Origin: an uncultured Prevotella sp.
GTDB taxonomy: Bacteria; Bacteroidota; Bacteroidia; Bacteroidales; Bacteroidaceae
Direction of reading: 5' to 3'
Assembly (NCBI GenBank): GCA_938018155.1
Contig: CALIIG010000061.1
Span: 1 to 8,736, forward strand
DNA: 8,736 bases
Shown here: one piece after another, positions 1-7,552 of the stretch
How the letters are laid out: the number at the start of each line of letters is the position of its first letter
Position numbering within the stretch: position 1 is the first letter of the stretch
Made by a program: the position numbers and the translations under genes
The notes under the pieces: generated by a model
Told to the model about the DNA's origin: nothing
Database searches by the model: none
The model's input: only the letters and a program-made list of their open reading frames with translations

Positions 1-144
1 TCAGCAACGCTGCTGACGGCCGCCGGACCGTGACCCTTACACCGTTATCTACTTACCAAAACGCAAGAAGGTTACCACCATTTGGCAGTAACCTTCCCGT
101 TATTAGCATGTAAAGTAATTACAATGCTATTGGTTTATTTGGTT
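1..144. other. Left-edge intergenic region with possible gene tail
   Basis: No gene can be named here. A perfect 6-bp inverted repeat lies at the very edge (TCAGCA 1-6, TGCTGA 11-16, loop ACGC) and may continue outside the window. Two plus-strand frames are open from the left edge. One stops at TGA 31-33 after ten codons. The other stops at TAA 111-113 after 36 codons. Either could be the last codons of a convergent gene whose body lies outside, but neither gives a recognisable peptide. The longer frame would run through the hairpin at 67-96, which makes it the less likely one. Confidence 0.35.
67..96 (-). terminator. Hairpin downstream of ald, probable terminator
   Basis: A perfect 9-bp stem, GAAGGTTAC (67-75) with GTAACCTTC (88-96), encloses a 12-base loop. 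It lies about 50 bases past the ald stop codon. Read in the ald direction, the stem is followed by TTGCGTTTTGG, which has only a short broken T run, so this is not a textbook Rho-independent terminator. The symmetric stem could also stop a convergent transcript from the left. The terminator role is inferred from position and stem quality. Confidence 0.5.
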
Positions 145-1251
145 TTATAGCTCAACAGGTTCATATGGCAAGCCCCATACGTCGGCTACAGCCTTATAGC
201 ATATCTTGCCTTCAACAATATTAAGACCTTTGCTTAACGATTTGTCGTCCTTGCATGCCTGACGCCATCCTTTGTCGGCAAGGGCAATAGCGTAACGCAA
301 TGTAGCGTTAGTGAGGGCCATTGTAGAGGTGTTTGGCACAGCCCCGGGGATGTTAGCCACACAGTAATGCAGAATATGGTCAACGAAATATACAGGTTCA
401 GCATGGGTCGTAGGGTGAGAAGTTTCAAAGCATCCTCCCTGATCGATAGCCACATCAACCAATACACTGCCCGGCTGCATGAGCTTAAGCATGTCACGAT
501 TAATCAGATGGGGAGCCTTGTCGCCCGGCACAAGCACGCTACCAATGACAATATCGGTATGCGGAAGCGACTGGCGAATGTTGTGCTCTGTTGAATAAAG
601 CGTATGCACATTGGCCGGAAGTTCAATGTCGAGCTGGCGTAAACGTGGCAGCGAAATGTCGGTAATGGTTACTTCTGCGCCCATACCGGCCGCCATTCTG
701 GCCGCTGCTTCGCCTACCGTACCACCGCCAAGCACCAGCACGCGCACCGGTTTTACACCCGGAACACCGCCTATCAGCTTGCCGCTGCCGCCCTTGGTCT
801 TCTGCAAATAAAACGCGCCGTTGAGGGCAGCCATACGTCCTGCCACTTCGCTCATGGGCACAAGCAGCGGCAAAGAGCGTGTAGAGGTTTCTACAGTTTC
901 GTATGCAAGACACACGGCACCGCTCTTAATCATGGCCTCTGTAAGCGGACGGTCGCTGGCAAAATGAAAGTAAGTATAAACCAGCTGCCCCTTACGTATG
1001 AGCGAATACTCTGGTTCAATGGGTTCTTTCACCTTAATAATCATGTCGGACGTGGCATAAACGTCCTCCATCGTGGGCAGAATTACGGCTCCTACCCGTA
1101 GGTATTCGTCGTCTTTAAACCCGCTCATCTCACCCGCTGTCTGCTGTACAAATACCGTGTGACCGTGCTTAATAAGCTCCGAAACTCCTGCCGGCGTCAT
1201 ACCAACCCGACATTCTCCCTGTTTAATTTCTTTAGGAACTCCAATCTTCAT
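145..1251 (-). CDS. ald: Alanine dehydrogenase
   Basis: Cytoplasmic NAD-dependent enzyme (EC 1.4.1.1) that interconverts L-alanine with pyruvate, ammonium and NADH, used for alanine catabolism or ammonium assimilation. The 368-residue length is normal for the family. The N-terminal signature MKIGVPKEIK with R15 is present. K75 (in KVKEP) and H96 line the substrate pocket, the Rossmann loop is GGGTVG at 175-180, and an acidic residue at the end of the second strand (D198) binds the NAD ribose. Catalytic D270 lies in DVAIDQGG. These positions match those I recall for the mycobacterial enzyme. The C-terminal substrate-domain motifs YCVANIPGAVP and TNATLRY are intact. The start is the ATG whose complement is at 1249-1251, with AAAGGA six bases upstream. 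The gene is transcribed alone, divergently from the GH20 gene. Pyridine nucleotide transhydrogenase alpha subunit is the main relative, but it lacks this overall match. Confidence 0.97.
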   Translation of the reverse strand: MKIGVPKEIKQGECRVGMTPAGVSELIKHGHTVFVQQTAGEMSGFKDDEYLRVGAVILPTMEDVYATSDMIIKVKEPIEPEYSLIRKGQLVYTYFHFASDRPLTEAMIKSGAVCLAYETVETSTRSLPLLVPMSEVAGRMAALNGAFYLQKTKGGSGKLIGGVPGVKPVRVLVLGGGTVGEAAARMAAGMGAEVTITDISLPRLRQLDIELPANVHTLYSTEHNIRQSLPHTDIVIGSVLVPGDKAPHLINRDMLKLMQPGSVLVDVAIDQGGCFETSHPTTHAEPVYFVDHILHYCVANIPGAVPNTSTMALTNATLRYAIALADKGWRQACKDDKSLSKGLNIVEGKICYKAVADVWGLPYEPVEL

Positions 1252-1300
1252 AGCTTGTCCTTTCTTTTAAATATGGTTTAGGTTTATAGTTTATACGCCT

Positions 1301-1308
1301 CAAATATA
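1301..1308 (-). promoter_or_regulatory. ald promoter, -7 box
   Basis: On the minus strand this reads TATATTTG, an exact match to the Bacteroidota -7 consensus TAnnTTTG. I could not find a convincing TTG-type -33 element at the usual 19-21 base spacing. The implied leader to the ald ATG is roughly 40 bases. The region is AT-rich, so a chance match is possible. Confidence 0.5.
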
Positions 1309-1361
1309 TATAAATTCTAACAACGTTGCTTCATAAAAAGGCAATTTTCTTAAAAAAATAT

Positions 1362-1369
1362 TATCTTTG
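1362..1369 (+). promoter_or_regulatory. GH20 promoter, -7 box
   Basis: TATCTTTG fits TAnnTTTG exactly and follows an A/T-rich stretch, as is usual in Bacteroidota. Its last three bases are a TTG that could be taken as a start codon for the downstream frame. If this is the promoter, transcription begins a few bases later, so that TTG cannot be the translation start and an ATG at 1388 or 1406 must be used. No good -33 box is visible. Confidence 0.55.
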
Positions 1370-1405
1370 TCGCATATTAACTATTCAATGTCTTTCCTGC
1401 CTTAT

Positions 1406-3922
1406 ATGAATTTTAAGACTATTCTTATGGCAATTTCCCTGCTCACAGCAAGCACAATGGCACTGGCACGGCGTCAGGCTCCCGTCTGCTTAACGTGGCA
1501 AAATCTTGGCCCGACAGCCGAAGGCACATGGCGCAACTGCTTTACAATCAAAAATATATCGCCAGAAACGCTGCAGGCTGACTGGTGTATCTACTACAAT
1601 CAGCTGCCGCGGACAGCTTCGAAAATTGAAACCAACCAGATAGCTATCACCACCATTAACCGCAATTACTTTCGTATTGCACCCACCCCAATGTTTAAAC
1701 CGCTGAAGGCCGGCGACGAACTGAAGGTGTTTTACCAGACGAACCGTCCCGTGCCTAACGTGTCATGGACACCCGAAGAGCCTTTCTTCGTCAGCACGCG
1801 AGGCGGTAAAAGGCACAAGCCTGTGGCGGTAGAGCTTACCATTATGGAGCCGAAGGGACAGTTACAACAGGAGACTGTGTTTGCCGACAGCACGTTTAAG
1901 CACAACGAAGAGGTTGGCAAGGCGCAGGGAGAAGCCATGCACAGTATGCCAACGGTGAAAGATATGCTTATGCTTATCAATATTTTGGGTGCTGATTTGA
2001 GCAACGGAGTAAGCGTAAACGCTGACAAAAGTCTTCAGCCTGAAGCCGCCATGCTCAAGGATAACCTCAGTAAGCTATTTGGCATAACGGTTAAGAAACA
2101 TGCCCCTGCAAGCATATTCCTCCTGCTTAATAAGCTCAAAGGCAACCTGACACCACTGCAACATGCAGAGCAATACACCATTGAAGTAAGGGCAAACAGC
2201 ATTGTTGTCACCGCCGAAACGGCGCACGGCGTGTTCAACGGCACGCAAACCCTGCTCTCATTACTGAAGAAAGACGGGGGACAAAAGGCGTTAGAGCCGA
2301 TGTTTATCACCGATTATCCCGACCTTAAATATCGCGGATTACTGCTCGATATAGCCCGAAACTTCATCCCCGTACGTGATATTCGCAAGCTGATTGATGC
2401 ACTGTCGGCATATAAAATCAACCTTTTGCAATTGCATTTTGCCGATGATGAGGGGTGGCGACTGCAAATACCCGGTTTGAAAGAGCTAACAGAGGTAGGA
2501 GCACGGCGCGGTTATACCACTGACGAACAGCAGTGCCTTTACCCTGCTTACGGCGGAGGTTTCGACAGTAAACATCGCAGTGTAGGCACGGGATTTATTT
2601 CGAGGGCCGAGTTTATCAGCCTGCTCCGCTATGCTGCACAGCGGCATGTCACCATATTGCCGGAGATAGAGTCGCCCGGTCATTGCCGTGCCGCCTGCAA
2701 ATCCATGCTGGCACGCTATAATAAATATAAGGAAAGCAATCCTGAAAAGGCCCGCGAGTATCTGCTTACCGACCTTAACGACACGCTCCGACGCTCTAAA
2801 CCTGCCGCCTATGACGACGAAGACCTGAACCCGGCCTTGCCTTCTACCTACCGGTTTATGGAGAAAGTTATTGGCGAAATAAGCCAAATGTATGCAGAAG
2901 CAGGCCTGAAACTGAACGCCATTCACCTTGGAGGAGACGAAGTTGCAAGCAATGCATGGACCGGCTCTCCGGCGGCAAGACAACTCGTTGAAAGCGAAAA
3001 GCTCGGGTCGGCAGCCAGTCTTCACGGCTGTTATTTTGCACGAATGGCCCGCTGGCTCAAAACAAAGGGTATTAAATTATGCGGTTGGCAGGAAATGGCC
3101 ATGGAACATAACGAGGCCGAAGACAGCATTATCCGCAACAATACAGGTGCTATTTACGTGTGGAGTGCTGACCCAACGTCGACCCGTGGTGAGCTACCCT
3201 ACACCATTGCCAATAAGGGTTATCCCGTCATTTTGGGCAACGCAAACAACCTGTACATTGATTTTGCCTACACTCCGCTATATCATGACCGCGGCCATAT
3301 GTGGGGAGGATATCTCGATGAGCACAAAAGCTTCTCACTGCTGCCCTATAACGTTTACCGTTCGGCGCGCACAAATATAAAAGGTGAGCGCATGAATCTT
3401 GACAGTCTTGAGCAGGGTCGCATTACGCTTACCGAAGAAGGACGGGCAAATATCATCGGTGTACAGACACAATTATTCTCTGAAACACTGCGCAGTGCAT
3501 CGTGGTTCGAGTATTATATCTTCCCGAAGATGCTGGGAATGGCCGAAAGAGGCTGGAACGCCCAATCGGAATGGGAAACCATGCACGGCGAAAAGGAACG
3601 GCAAGCATTCAATGCCGACCTGAACGGTTTTTACAAATGGATAGCCCTTGCCGAAATGCCGTGGCTCGCTCATAAGGGTATTAACTTCCATTTGATGCCG
3701 CCAGGGATTACCGTTCGCGACGGCAAGCTCTTCCTCAACAGCAGGATTGAAGGGGCTACACTGCGCTATACGCTTGACGGAAGCGAGCCAACGACGGCGT
3801 CAGAACGATGGACAGAGCCTGTCGCCGTGCCCGCAAACGCCACCATTCGCGCCAGAGTGTTCTATTTAAATAAGGAGAGTCTGCCTGTAAGTTTTGCCCA
3901 AACGTCAGAAGCCGACAACTAA
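1406..3922 (+). CDS. Secreted beta-N-acetylhexosaminidase, GH20 (chitobiase type)
   Basis: Exo-acting enzyme that removes terminal beta-linked GlcNAc or GalNAc from glycans by substrate-assisted catalysis. Numbered from ATG 1406 (838 residues), it has a signal peptide MNFKTILMAISLL...MALA cut before RRQAP. A chitobiase-like N-terminal carbohydrate-binding beta domain follows (about 25-140, with WRNCFTIKNIS and DWCIYYNQL), then a GH20b alpha/beta domain (about 200-305). The TIM barrel runs from about 306 to 715, starting at KYRGLLLDIARNF. The catalytic pair is D511-E512 in HLGGDEV. Other barrel motifs are LHFADDEGWR, LPEIESPGH, YVWSA and GVQTQLFSET...MAERGW. The tail is a small beta domain (about 780-838, TLRYTLDGSEPTT) as in chitobiases. 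ATG 1406 is preferred because it gives a clean signal peptide. ATG 1388 is the alternative (844 residues), and the in-frame TTG at 1367 lies in the probable -7 box. The domain order is that of Serratia-type chitobiase, but the natural substrate could equally be mucin or N-glycan beta-HexNAc. It is probably co-transcribed with the lipoprotein gene 30 bases downstream. Confidence 0.94.
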   Translation: MNFKTILMAISLLTASTMALARRQAPVCLTWQNLGPTAEGTWRNCFTIKNISPETLQADWCIYYNQLPRTASKIETNQIAITTINRNYFRIAPTPMFKPLKAGDELKVFYQTNRPVPNVSWTPEEPFFVSTRGGKRHKPVAVELTIMEPKGQLQQETVFADSTFKHNEEVGKAQGEAMHSMPTVKDMLMLINILGADLSNGVSVNADKSLQPEAAMLKDNLSKLFGITVKKHAPASIFLLLNKLKGNLTPLQHAEQYTIEVRANSIVVTAETAHGVFNGTQTLLSLLKKDGGQKALEPMFITDYPDLKYRGLLLDIARNFIPVRDIRKLIDALSAYKINLLQLHFADDEGWRLQIPGLKELTEVGARRGYTTDEQQCLYPAYGGGFDSKHRSVGTGFISRAEFISLLRYAAQRHVTILPEIESPGHCRAACKSMLARYNKYKESNPEKAREYLLTDLNDTLRRSKPAAYDDEDLNPALPSTYRFMEKVIGEISQMYAEAGLKLNAIHLGGDEVASNAWTGSPAARQLVESEKLGSAASLHGCYFARMARWLKTKGIKLCGWQEMAMEHNEAEDSIIRNNTGAIYVWSADPTSTRGELPYTIANKGYPVILGNANNLYIDFAYTPLYHDRGHMWGGYLDEHKSFSLLPYNVYRSARTNIKGERMNLDSLEQGRITLTEEGRANIIGVQTQLFSETLRSASWFEYYIFPKMLGMAERGWNAQSEWETMHGEKERQAFNADLNGFYKWIALAEMPWLAHKGINFHLMPPGITVRDGKLFLNSRIEGATLRYTLDGSEPTTASERWTEPVAVPANATIRARVFYLNKESLPVSFAQTSEADN

Positions 3923-3952
3923 ATTTATTGACAAAAGCAATTGATAACAACT

Positions 3953-4777
3953 ATGAGAAAACCCGTATCCTCACTTTTTAAGGGGAAATTCCTCATGCTT
4001 TTTGCAGATATATCCTTGCTGATGGTTTCGGTAAGTTGCAAGCCCGACCGCCATCTGTCTTCTCCTGTTAGTCATAAAGTGCCGGCCACACAAGCTACAA
4101 CTACCGACAAAATACAGGGAGCGTGGTATGAAGGACGGGGTTATGAGCCTTGTCGTATTGCCTTTGCCGACTCGTTTTGCTGGCTTAACAACGACTTTGC
4201 CTACCGTTATACGTATAAGATAAAAGGCAATACCATTACCATTTACAATGAGAAAACACACAAAATATTCAAAAACATAACGTTTTCTTTTAGCAAAGAC
4301 ACACTGGTTTTAAAGGGAATCAACGAATATGCAGAGGCTGCAGAGCGACTGATTCCGTATAAAACAATTCTCGTACACGGCAAAAGGGTAAAGCTCCCTG
4401 ACCAGAATCTGCTCGACCCAGAGCTTGACACGGAGTGGGAAAAGCTTTTTAACCGTCTGGAAAAAGCCCCTTTAAGCGAAGCCACACTGAACGAATGGAA
4501 CAATCTTTACGCCTTTACCGACGGATGTTTCTCTGAGGATGCCGACACACGGCTGGCTGATTTGTATCTCAAACACCCTGCAACGTTCCTGCATTACATC
4601 TATCATTTCCCGTCAGATGGGCAGAATCATATTGAAAGCATTATATTTGGAGGAGCCGACGAGGTTGTAGGATACCCCAGTTTAAAACGTGTTCTTCAGG
4701 ACATTGAGAAATTATCCGATCCAAAAGAGGTCAAAGAGCTGAAGTCAGAATTTGATAAATTCAAGACGTATGAATAG
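3953..4777 (+). CDS. Putative lipoprotein, lipocalin-like N-terminal half, unknown family
   Basis: I do not recognise this 274-residue protein. The N-terminus MRKPVSSLFKGKF followed by a hydrophobic run ending LLMVSVSC suggests a lipoprotein signal with C29 as the lipidated residue. The lipobox is weak (SVS before Cys) and an Asp interrupts the hydrophobic core, so a plain membrane anchor is possible. Residues about 50-125 are beta-rich (KIQGAWYEG, YRYTYKIKGNTITIYN, FSKDTLVLKG) and resemble the short lipocalin-like domains common in Bacteroidota lipoproteins. Residues about 145-274 are predicted mainly helical, acidic and Lys/Glu-rich (WEKLFNRLEKAPLS, YPSLKRVLQDIEKL), and I know no family for this half. 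The ATG at 3953 is chosen over an in-frame TTG at 3941. The gene lies 30 bases after GH20 with no promoter between, so it is likely in the same transcript and may be surface-associated with it. Its base composition looks more A/T-rich than that of the flanking glycosidase genes. Confidence 0.8.
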   Translation: MRKPVSSLFKGKFLMLFADISLLMVSVSCKPDRHLSSPVSHKVPATQATTTDKIQGAWYEGRGYEPCRIAFADSFCWLNNDFAYRYTYKIKGNTITIYNEKTHKIFKNITFSFSKDTLVLKGINEYAEAAERLIPYKTILVHGKRVKLPDQNLLDPELDTEWEKLFNRLEKAPLSEATLNEWNNLYAFTDGCFSEDADTRLADLYLKHPATFLHYIYHFPSDGQNHIESIIFGGADEVVGYPSLKRVLQDIEKLSDPKEVKELKSEFDKFKTYE

Positions 4778-4909
4778 ATATCAACTGCCAGCTCCGTTCA
4801 TATTAACTGCAAAAACCGCTCTTAGCTATTGCAAGCTCCGCCCATAATAATTGCTAACTCTGCCCATATCGACTATAAATATTGTCTATAACAACTGAAA
4901 ATATTGCTC
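4778..4909 (+). repeat. Six tandem degenerate 22-bp direct repeats
   Basis: Six consecutive units of exactly 22 bases start at 4778, 4800, 4822, 4844, 4866 and 4888 with no gap or slip. The consensus is ATAtcAAcTGcaA, then a variable part, then YYGYYY. Positions 2 (T), 3 (A), 7 (A), 9 (T), 13 (A) and 19 (G) are the same in all six, and most other differences are C/T exchanges. Units 1-4 form one subgroup (CTCCGCCC-like end) and units 5-6 another (ATATTG-like centre). The array begins at the first base after the TAG of the lipoprotein gene and ends 18 bases before the GH31 ATG, so it makes up almost all of the intergenic space. The period is close to two helical turns. Its function is unknown: it may be protein-binding direct repeats controlling GH31, or a decayed neutral tandem duplication. 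Confidence 0.88.
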
Positions 4910-4927
4910 ATCATTTAATCCCAAAAC

Positions 4928-7438
4928 ATGAAACCTAAAAACAAATTACTTCTTTCTGCAGTATGCATTCTGCTGTCCACGCGCACCTTTGCGCAGGGAA
5001 ACGTGGCCTATCAAGACAAGCAAGTGCGCATCACAATGATCAGCGAGGGTGCCCTTCGGCTGGAGTATGTCCCCGACGGTACGTTTGTAAACGACAAGTC
5101 TTTCGTCGCCGTCAACCGCACTTACCCACAGGTAAGGTACACGTGTAAGAACGGAAGCAAGAAGGTTGAGATAACAACATCGGCCTTAAAACTTACTTAT
5201 CTGAAGGGCACGGGGAAGTTTTCAGACCGCAATCTCACCATTACGTCGGCCAAAGGAGCCCGTATTCCCTTCATCTGGCACCCCGGGAAGAAGGACGACA
5301 AGAACCTTTTAGGAACCTATCGCACCCTTGATCGCTACAACGGCGGCCTGTTCGATGGCGACGAAAAGAAGCCTATGCCCATAGAAAACGGTCTGCTTTC
5401 GCGCAACGGATGGACGTTTATTGACGACTCCGACGGCCTTCTCTTCGACCATTCTGAGTGGCCTTGGGCCATGGAAAGACCGGAAAAGGGGAACACACAG
5501 GACTGGTATTTCCTTGCCTATGGGCACAATTACAACCAGGCTCTGAAAGATTTTACCACCTTTGCCGGAAAAGTTCCGCTGCCTCCACGTTATGCTTTCG
5601 GCTACTGGTGGTCGCGTTACTGGTCATATTCCGACCACGAGCTGCGCACATTAGTTGATAATTTCAAGACCTTTGACATACCACTCGACGTGCTCGTCAT
5701 CGATATGGACTGGCATTACACCGAGCCGGGGCGAGGCGGATGGACGGGATATACCTTCAACCGCAGGCTTTTCCCCGACCCTTCACGCTTTCTCGGCTGG
5801 CTCAAACAGAACGATTTGCAGATTACATTCAATCTGCATCCCGCCGACGGTATTAAAGCATACGAAGAGCATTACCCTGAAATGGCGACGTCCCTGGGTA
5901 TAGATCCGGCTTCGAAAAAGGACATACCCTGGCAGGCCAGCGACAAGAAATTCATGACCGCATGGTTCAACACGCAACTTCGTCCGCTCGAAAAGATGGG
6001 CGTTGACTTTTGGTGGCTCGACTGGCAACAGACGCCATTCGACAGCAAAATGAAAGGATTGAGCAACACATGGTGGCTGAATTACTGTGTCTTTACGGAC
6101 ATGTTGCGAAACCGAAACACACGTCCTATGCTCTACCATCGCTGGGGAGGGCTCGGCAATCACCGTTATCAGATAGGCTTTTCAGGCGATACTTACATCA
6201 GCTGGAAGTCGTTAGAGTTCCAGCCTTACTTCAATTCTACCGCGTCAAATGTGCTGTACGGATTCTGGAGTCACGATATCGGAGGCCACATGTTTGCTGA
6301 CAATATCGACCCCGAGATGTATGTAAGGTGGATGCAATTCGGTGCACTCAGTCCGGTTTTACGCACGCATTCCACGAAGAGTGCGACATTGAAGAAAGAA
6401 CCCTGGGGCTTTGATGCCACGCATTTCAACATTCTTCGCAATATCATTCTGCAACGCTACCAGATGGCTCCCTACATTTACGCCATGGCCCGCAAGACGC
6501 ACGATGATGCCATTTCGCTGTGCAGGCCGATGTATTACGACTATCCCGACAACGAAGAAGCCTATACGAACAAGAACGAATACATGTTTGGCGACAACAT
6601 GCTGGTGTATCCTATCACCAGCCCGGCCGATAACGGTATCTCGACACAAAAGGTATGGCTGCCCGCCGGCAACGACTGGTATGAGGTTCAGACCGGAACG
6701 ACACTTAAAGGAGGCCAGACTGTGGAACGTCGCTTTCAGTTAGACGAGTATCCCCTTTACGTGAAAGCAGGCAGCATACTTCCTCTTTACGACCACGTCA
6801 AGAACCTTCGGGGCAACGATTATCCCGTCAGCGTTACCGTTTACCCAGGGAAGGAAGGCCGCTTCAGCATGTATGAGGACAACGGCAACGACAAAGATTA
6901 CGAACAAAACTTCGCTACAACCGAGCTCTCTTCGAAGCGCGAGGGCAACGTGCTCACCGTGAAGATTGGTGCCCGCAAGGGTTCTTATCCCGACATGCCG
7001 GCCAACCGCAAGTTCGCTGTCAAGGTTATGGCTTCGGCAGCACCCGCACAGGTAACGGTGAACGGGCAGGAAGCGGCCTGGCATTATGCCGGTGACGAGC
7101 TGGCCCTTGTGGTGGATGTGCCCGAGACCAGCTGTAACACGGAGAAGACCATCGTCATAACCTACCCGAAAGACGCCGCTGCGGTTGACGACGGACTGCT
7201 GGCAATGATGCGCCATGCCACGCGCAATATCGAGGCTCTGAAGTATGCCGACGCCGGCATTGTGCTGAATGAAGACCTCGGCCCCATGGGTTCGCTGGCC
7301 GAAAACCTGCGTTATTATCCCGCCCGCTTTAACGAACTGGTGAACACTTTCCGCAGAAATTGCGGCCGTCTGCCTGAGATACTGAGGGCCAACAAGGTGA
7401 AAGACGAGCAGGCCCGCGACTTCATCCGGAAGATGTAA
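4928..7438 (+). CDS. Secreted GH31 family alpha-glycosidase
   Basis: Retaining exo-alpha-glycosidase of family GH31 (836 residues), probably periplasmic or surface-exposed. A signal peptide (MKPKNKLLLSAVC...TRTFA) is cut after A22. The N-terminal beta-sandwich spans about 25-215. The (beta/alpha)8 barrel starts near FGYWWSRYWS (about 222) and includes VIDMDWH. The nucleophile is D365 in WWLDWQQ and the likely acid/base is D421 in GFSGDTYISW. GFWSHDIGGHMF, MQFGALSPVLRTHS and the barrel end follow. The proximal beta domain and a DUF5110-like region (YPVSVTVYPGKEGRFSMYED) cover roughly 560-745. The last 85-90 residues (about 750-836, from DDGLLAMMRH to FIRKM) are an added helical segment. The nucleophile motif differs from the WxDMNE of classical alpha-glucosidases and alpha-xylosidases. 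It is closer to what I recall from GH31 members active on alpha-GalNAc or alpha-galactosides, so specificity should be left open. The ATG at 4928 is the clear start. Neither a strong Shine-Dalgarno nor a consensus -7 box is visible upstream, where the 22-bp array lies. Confidence 0.93.
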   Translation: MKPKNKLLLSAVCILLSTRTFAQGNVAYQDKQVRITMISEGALRLEYVPDGTFVNDKSFVAVNRTYPQVRYTCKNGSKKVEITTSALKLTYLKGTGKFSDRNLTITSAKGARIPFIWHPGKKDDKNLLGTYRTLDRYNGGLFDGDEKKPMPIENGLLSRNGWTFIDDSDGLLFDHSEWPWAMERPEKGNTQDWYFLAYGHNYNQALKDFTTFAGKVPLPPRYAFGYWWSRYWSYSDHELRTLVDNFKTFDIPLDVLVIDMDWHYTEPGRGGWTGYTFNRRLFPDPSRFLGWLKQNDLQITFNLHPADGIKAYEEHYPEMATSLGIDPASKKDIPWQASDKKFMTAWFNTQLRPLEKMGVDFWWLDWQQTPFDSKMKGLSNTWWLNYCVFTDMLRNRNTRPMLYHRWGGLGNHRYQIGFSGDTYISWKSLEFQPYFNSTASNVLYGFWSHDIGGHMFADNIDPEMYVRWMQFGALSPVLRTHSTKSATLKKEPWGFDATHFNILRNIILQRYQMAPYIYAMARKTHDDAISLCRPMYYDYPDNEEAYTNKNEYMFGDNMLVYPITSPADNGISTQKVWLPAGNDWYEVQTGTTLKGGQTVERRFQLDEYPLYVKAGSILPLYDHVKNLRGNDYPVSVTVYPGKEGRFSMYEDNGNDKDYEQNFATTELSSKREGNVLTVKIGARKGSYPDMPANRKFAVKVMASAAPAQVTVNGQEAAWHYAGDELALVVDVPETSCNTEKTIVITYPKDAAAVDDGLLAMMRHATRNIEALKYADAGIVLNEDLGPMGSLAENLRYYPARFNELVNTFRRNCGRLPEILRANKVKDEQARDFIRKM

Positions 7439-7457
7439 ACGGAGCGGGACGGGCTGA

Positions 7458-7486
7458 TGCCTCCGGAAACACACGGGACGGAGGTA
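7458..7486 (+). terminator. Short GC hairpin after GH31, weak terminator candidate
   Basis: TGCCTCCG (7458-7465) can pair with CGGAGGTA (7479-7486) across a 13-base loop, with one G-U pair. It lies 20 bases after the GH31 stop. No T-run follows directly (GGCAAGCC instead), so termination here is doubtful. It could simply protect the mRNA 3' end. Confidence 0.3.
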
Positions 7487-7552
7487 GGCAAGCCAAAACC
7501 CTTTCGCAATTTTTCAACGCCCCCACAGCAGGCGGGGCACAGGCCACACATT

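Noticed and set aside
3..113. Open plus-strand frame of 36 codons ending at TAA 111-113
   Set aside because: It would read through the 9-bp hairpin at 67-96 and gives no recognisable peptide. Without the sequence to the left it cannot be called a gene end.
2486..3025. 179-residue minus-strand open frame
   Set aside because: It is antisense to the GH20 catalytic barrel, including the HLGGDEV motif. No start signal or known domain is visible.
3928..3948. TTGACA followed by GATAAC, resembling a sigma-70 promoter before the lipoprotein gene
   Set aside because: The two motifs are only about 10 bases apart, far too close, and Bacteroidota use a different -33/-7 consensus. The gene is more simply read as co-transcribed with GH20.
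4778..4909. CRISPR array interpretation of the 22-bp units
   Set aside because: The units are contiguous, with no unique spacers between conserved repeats, and the units themselves are diverged. This is a tandem repeat, not a repeat-spacer array.
6740..7474. 244-residue open frame on the minus strand
   Set aside because: It lies almost wholly antisense to the GH31 gene, whose plus-strand protein has clear family motifs. The antisense peptide is His/Val-rich with no recognisable domain, as expected of a mirror frame.
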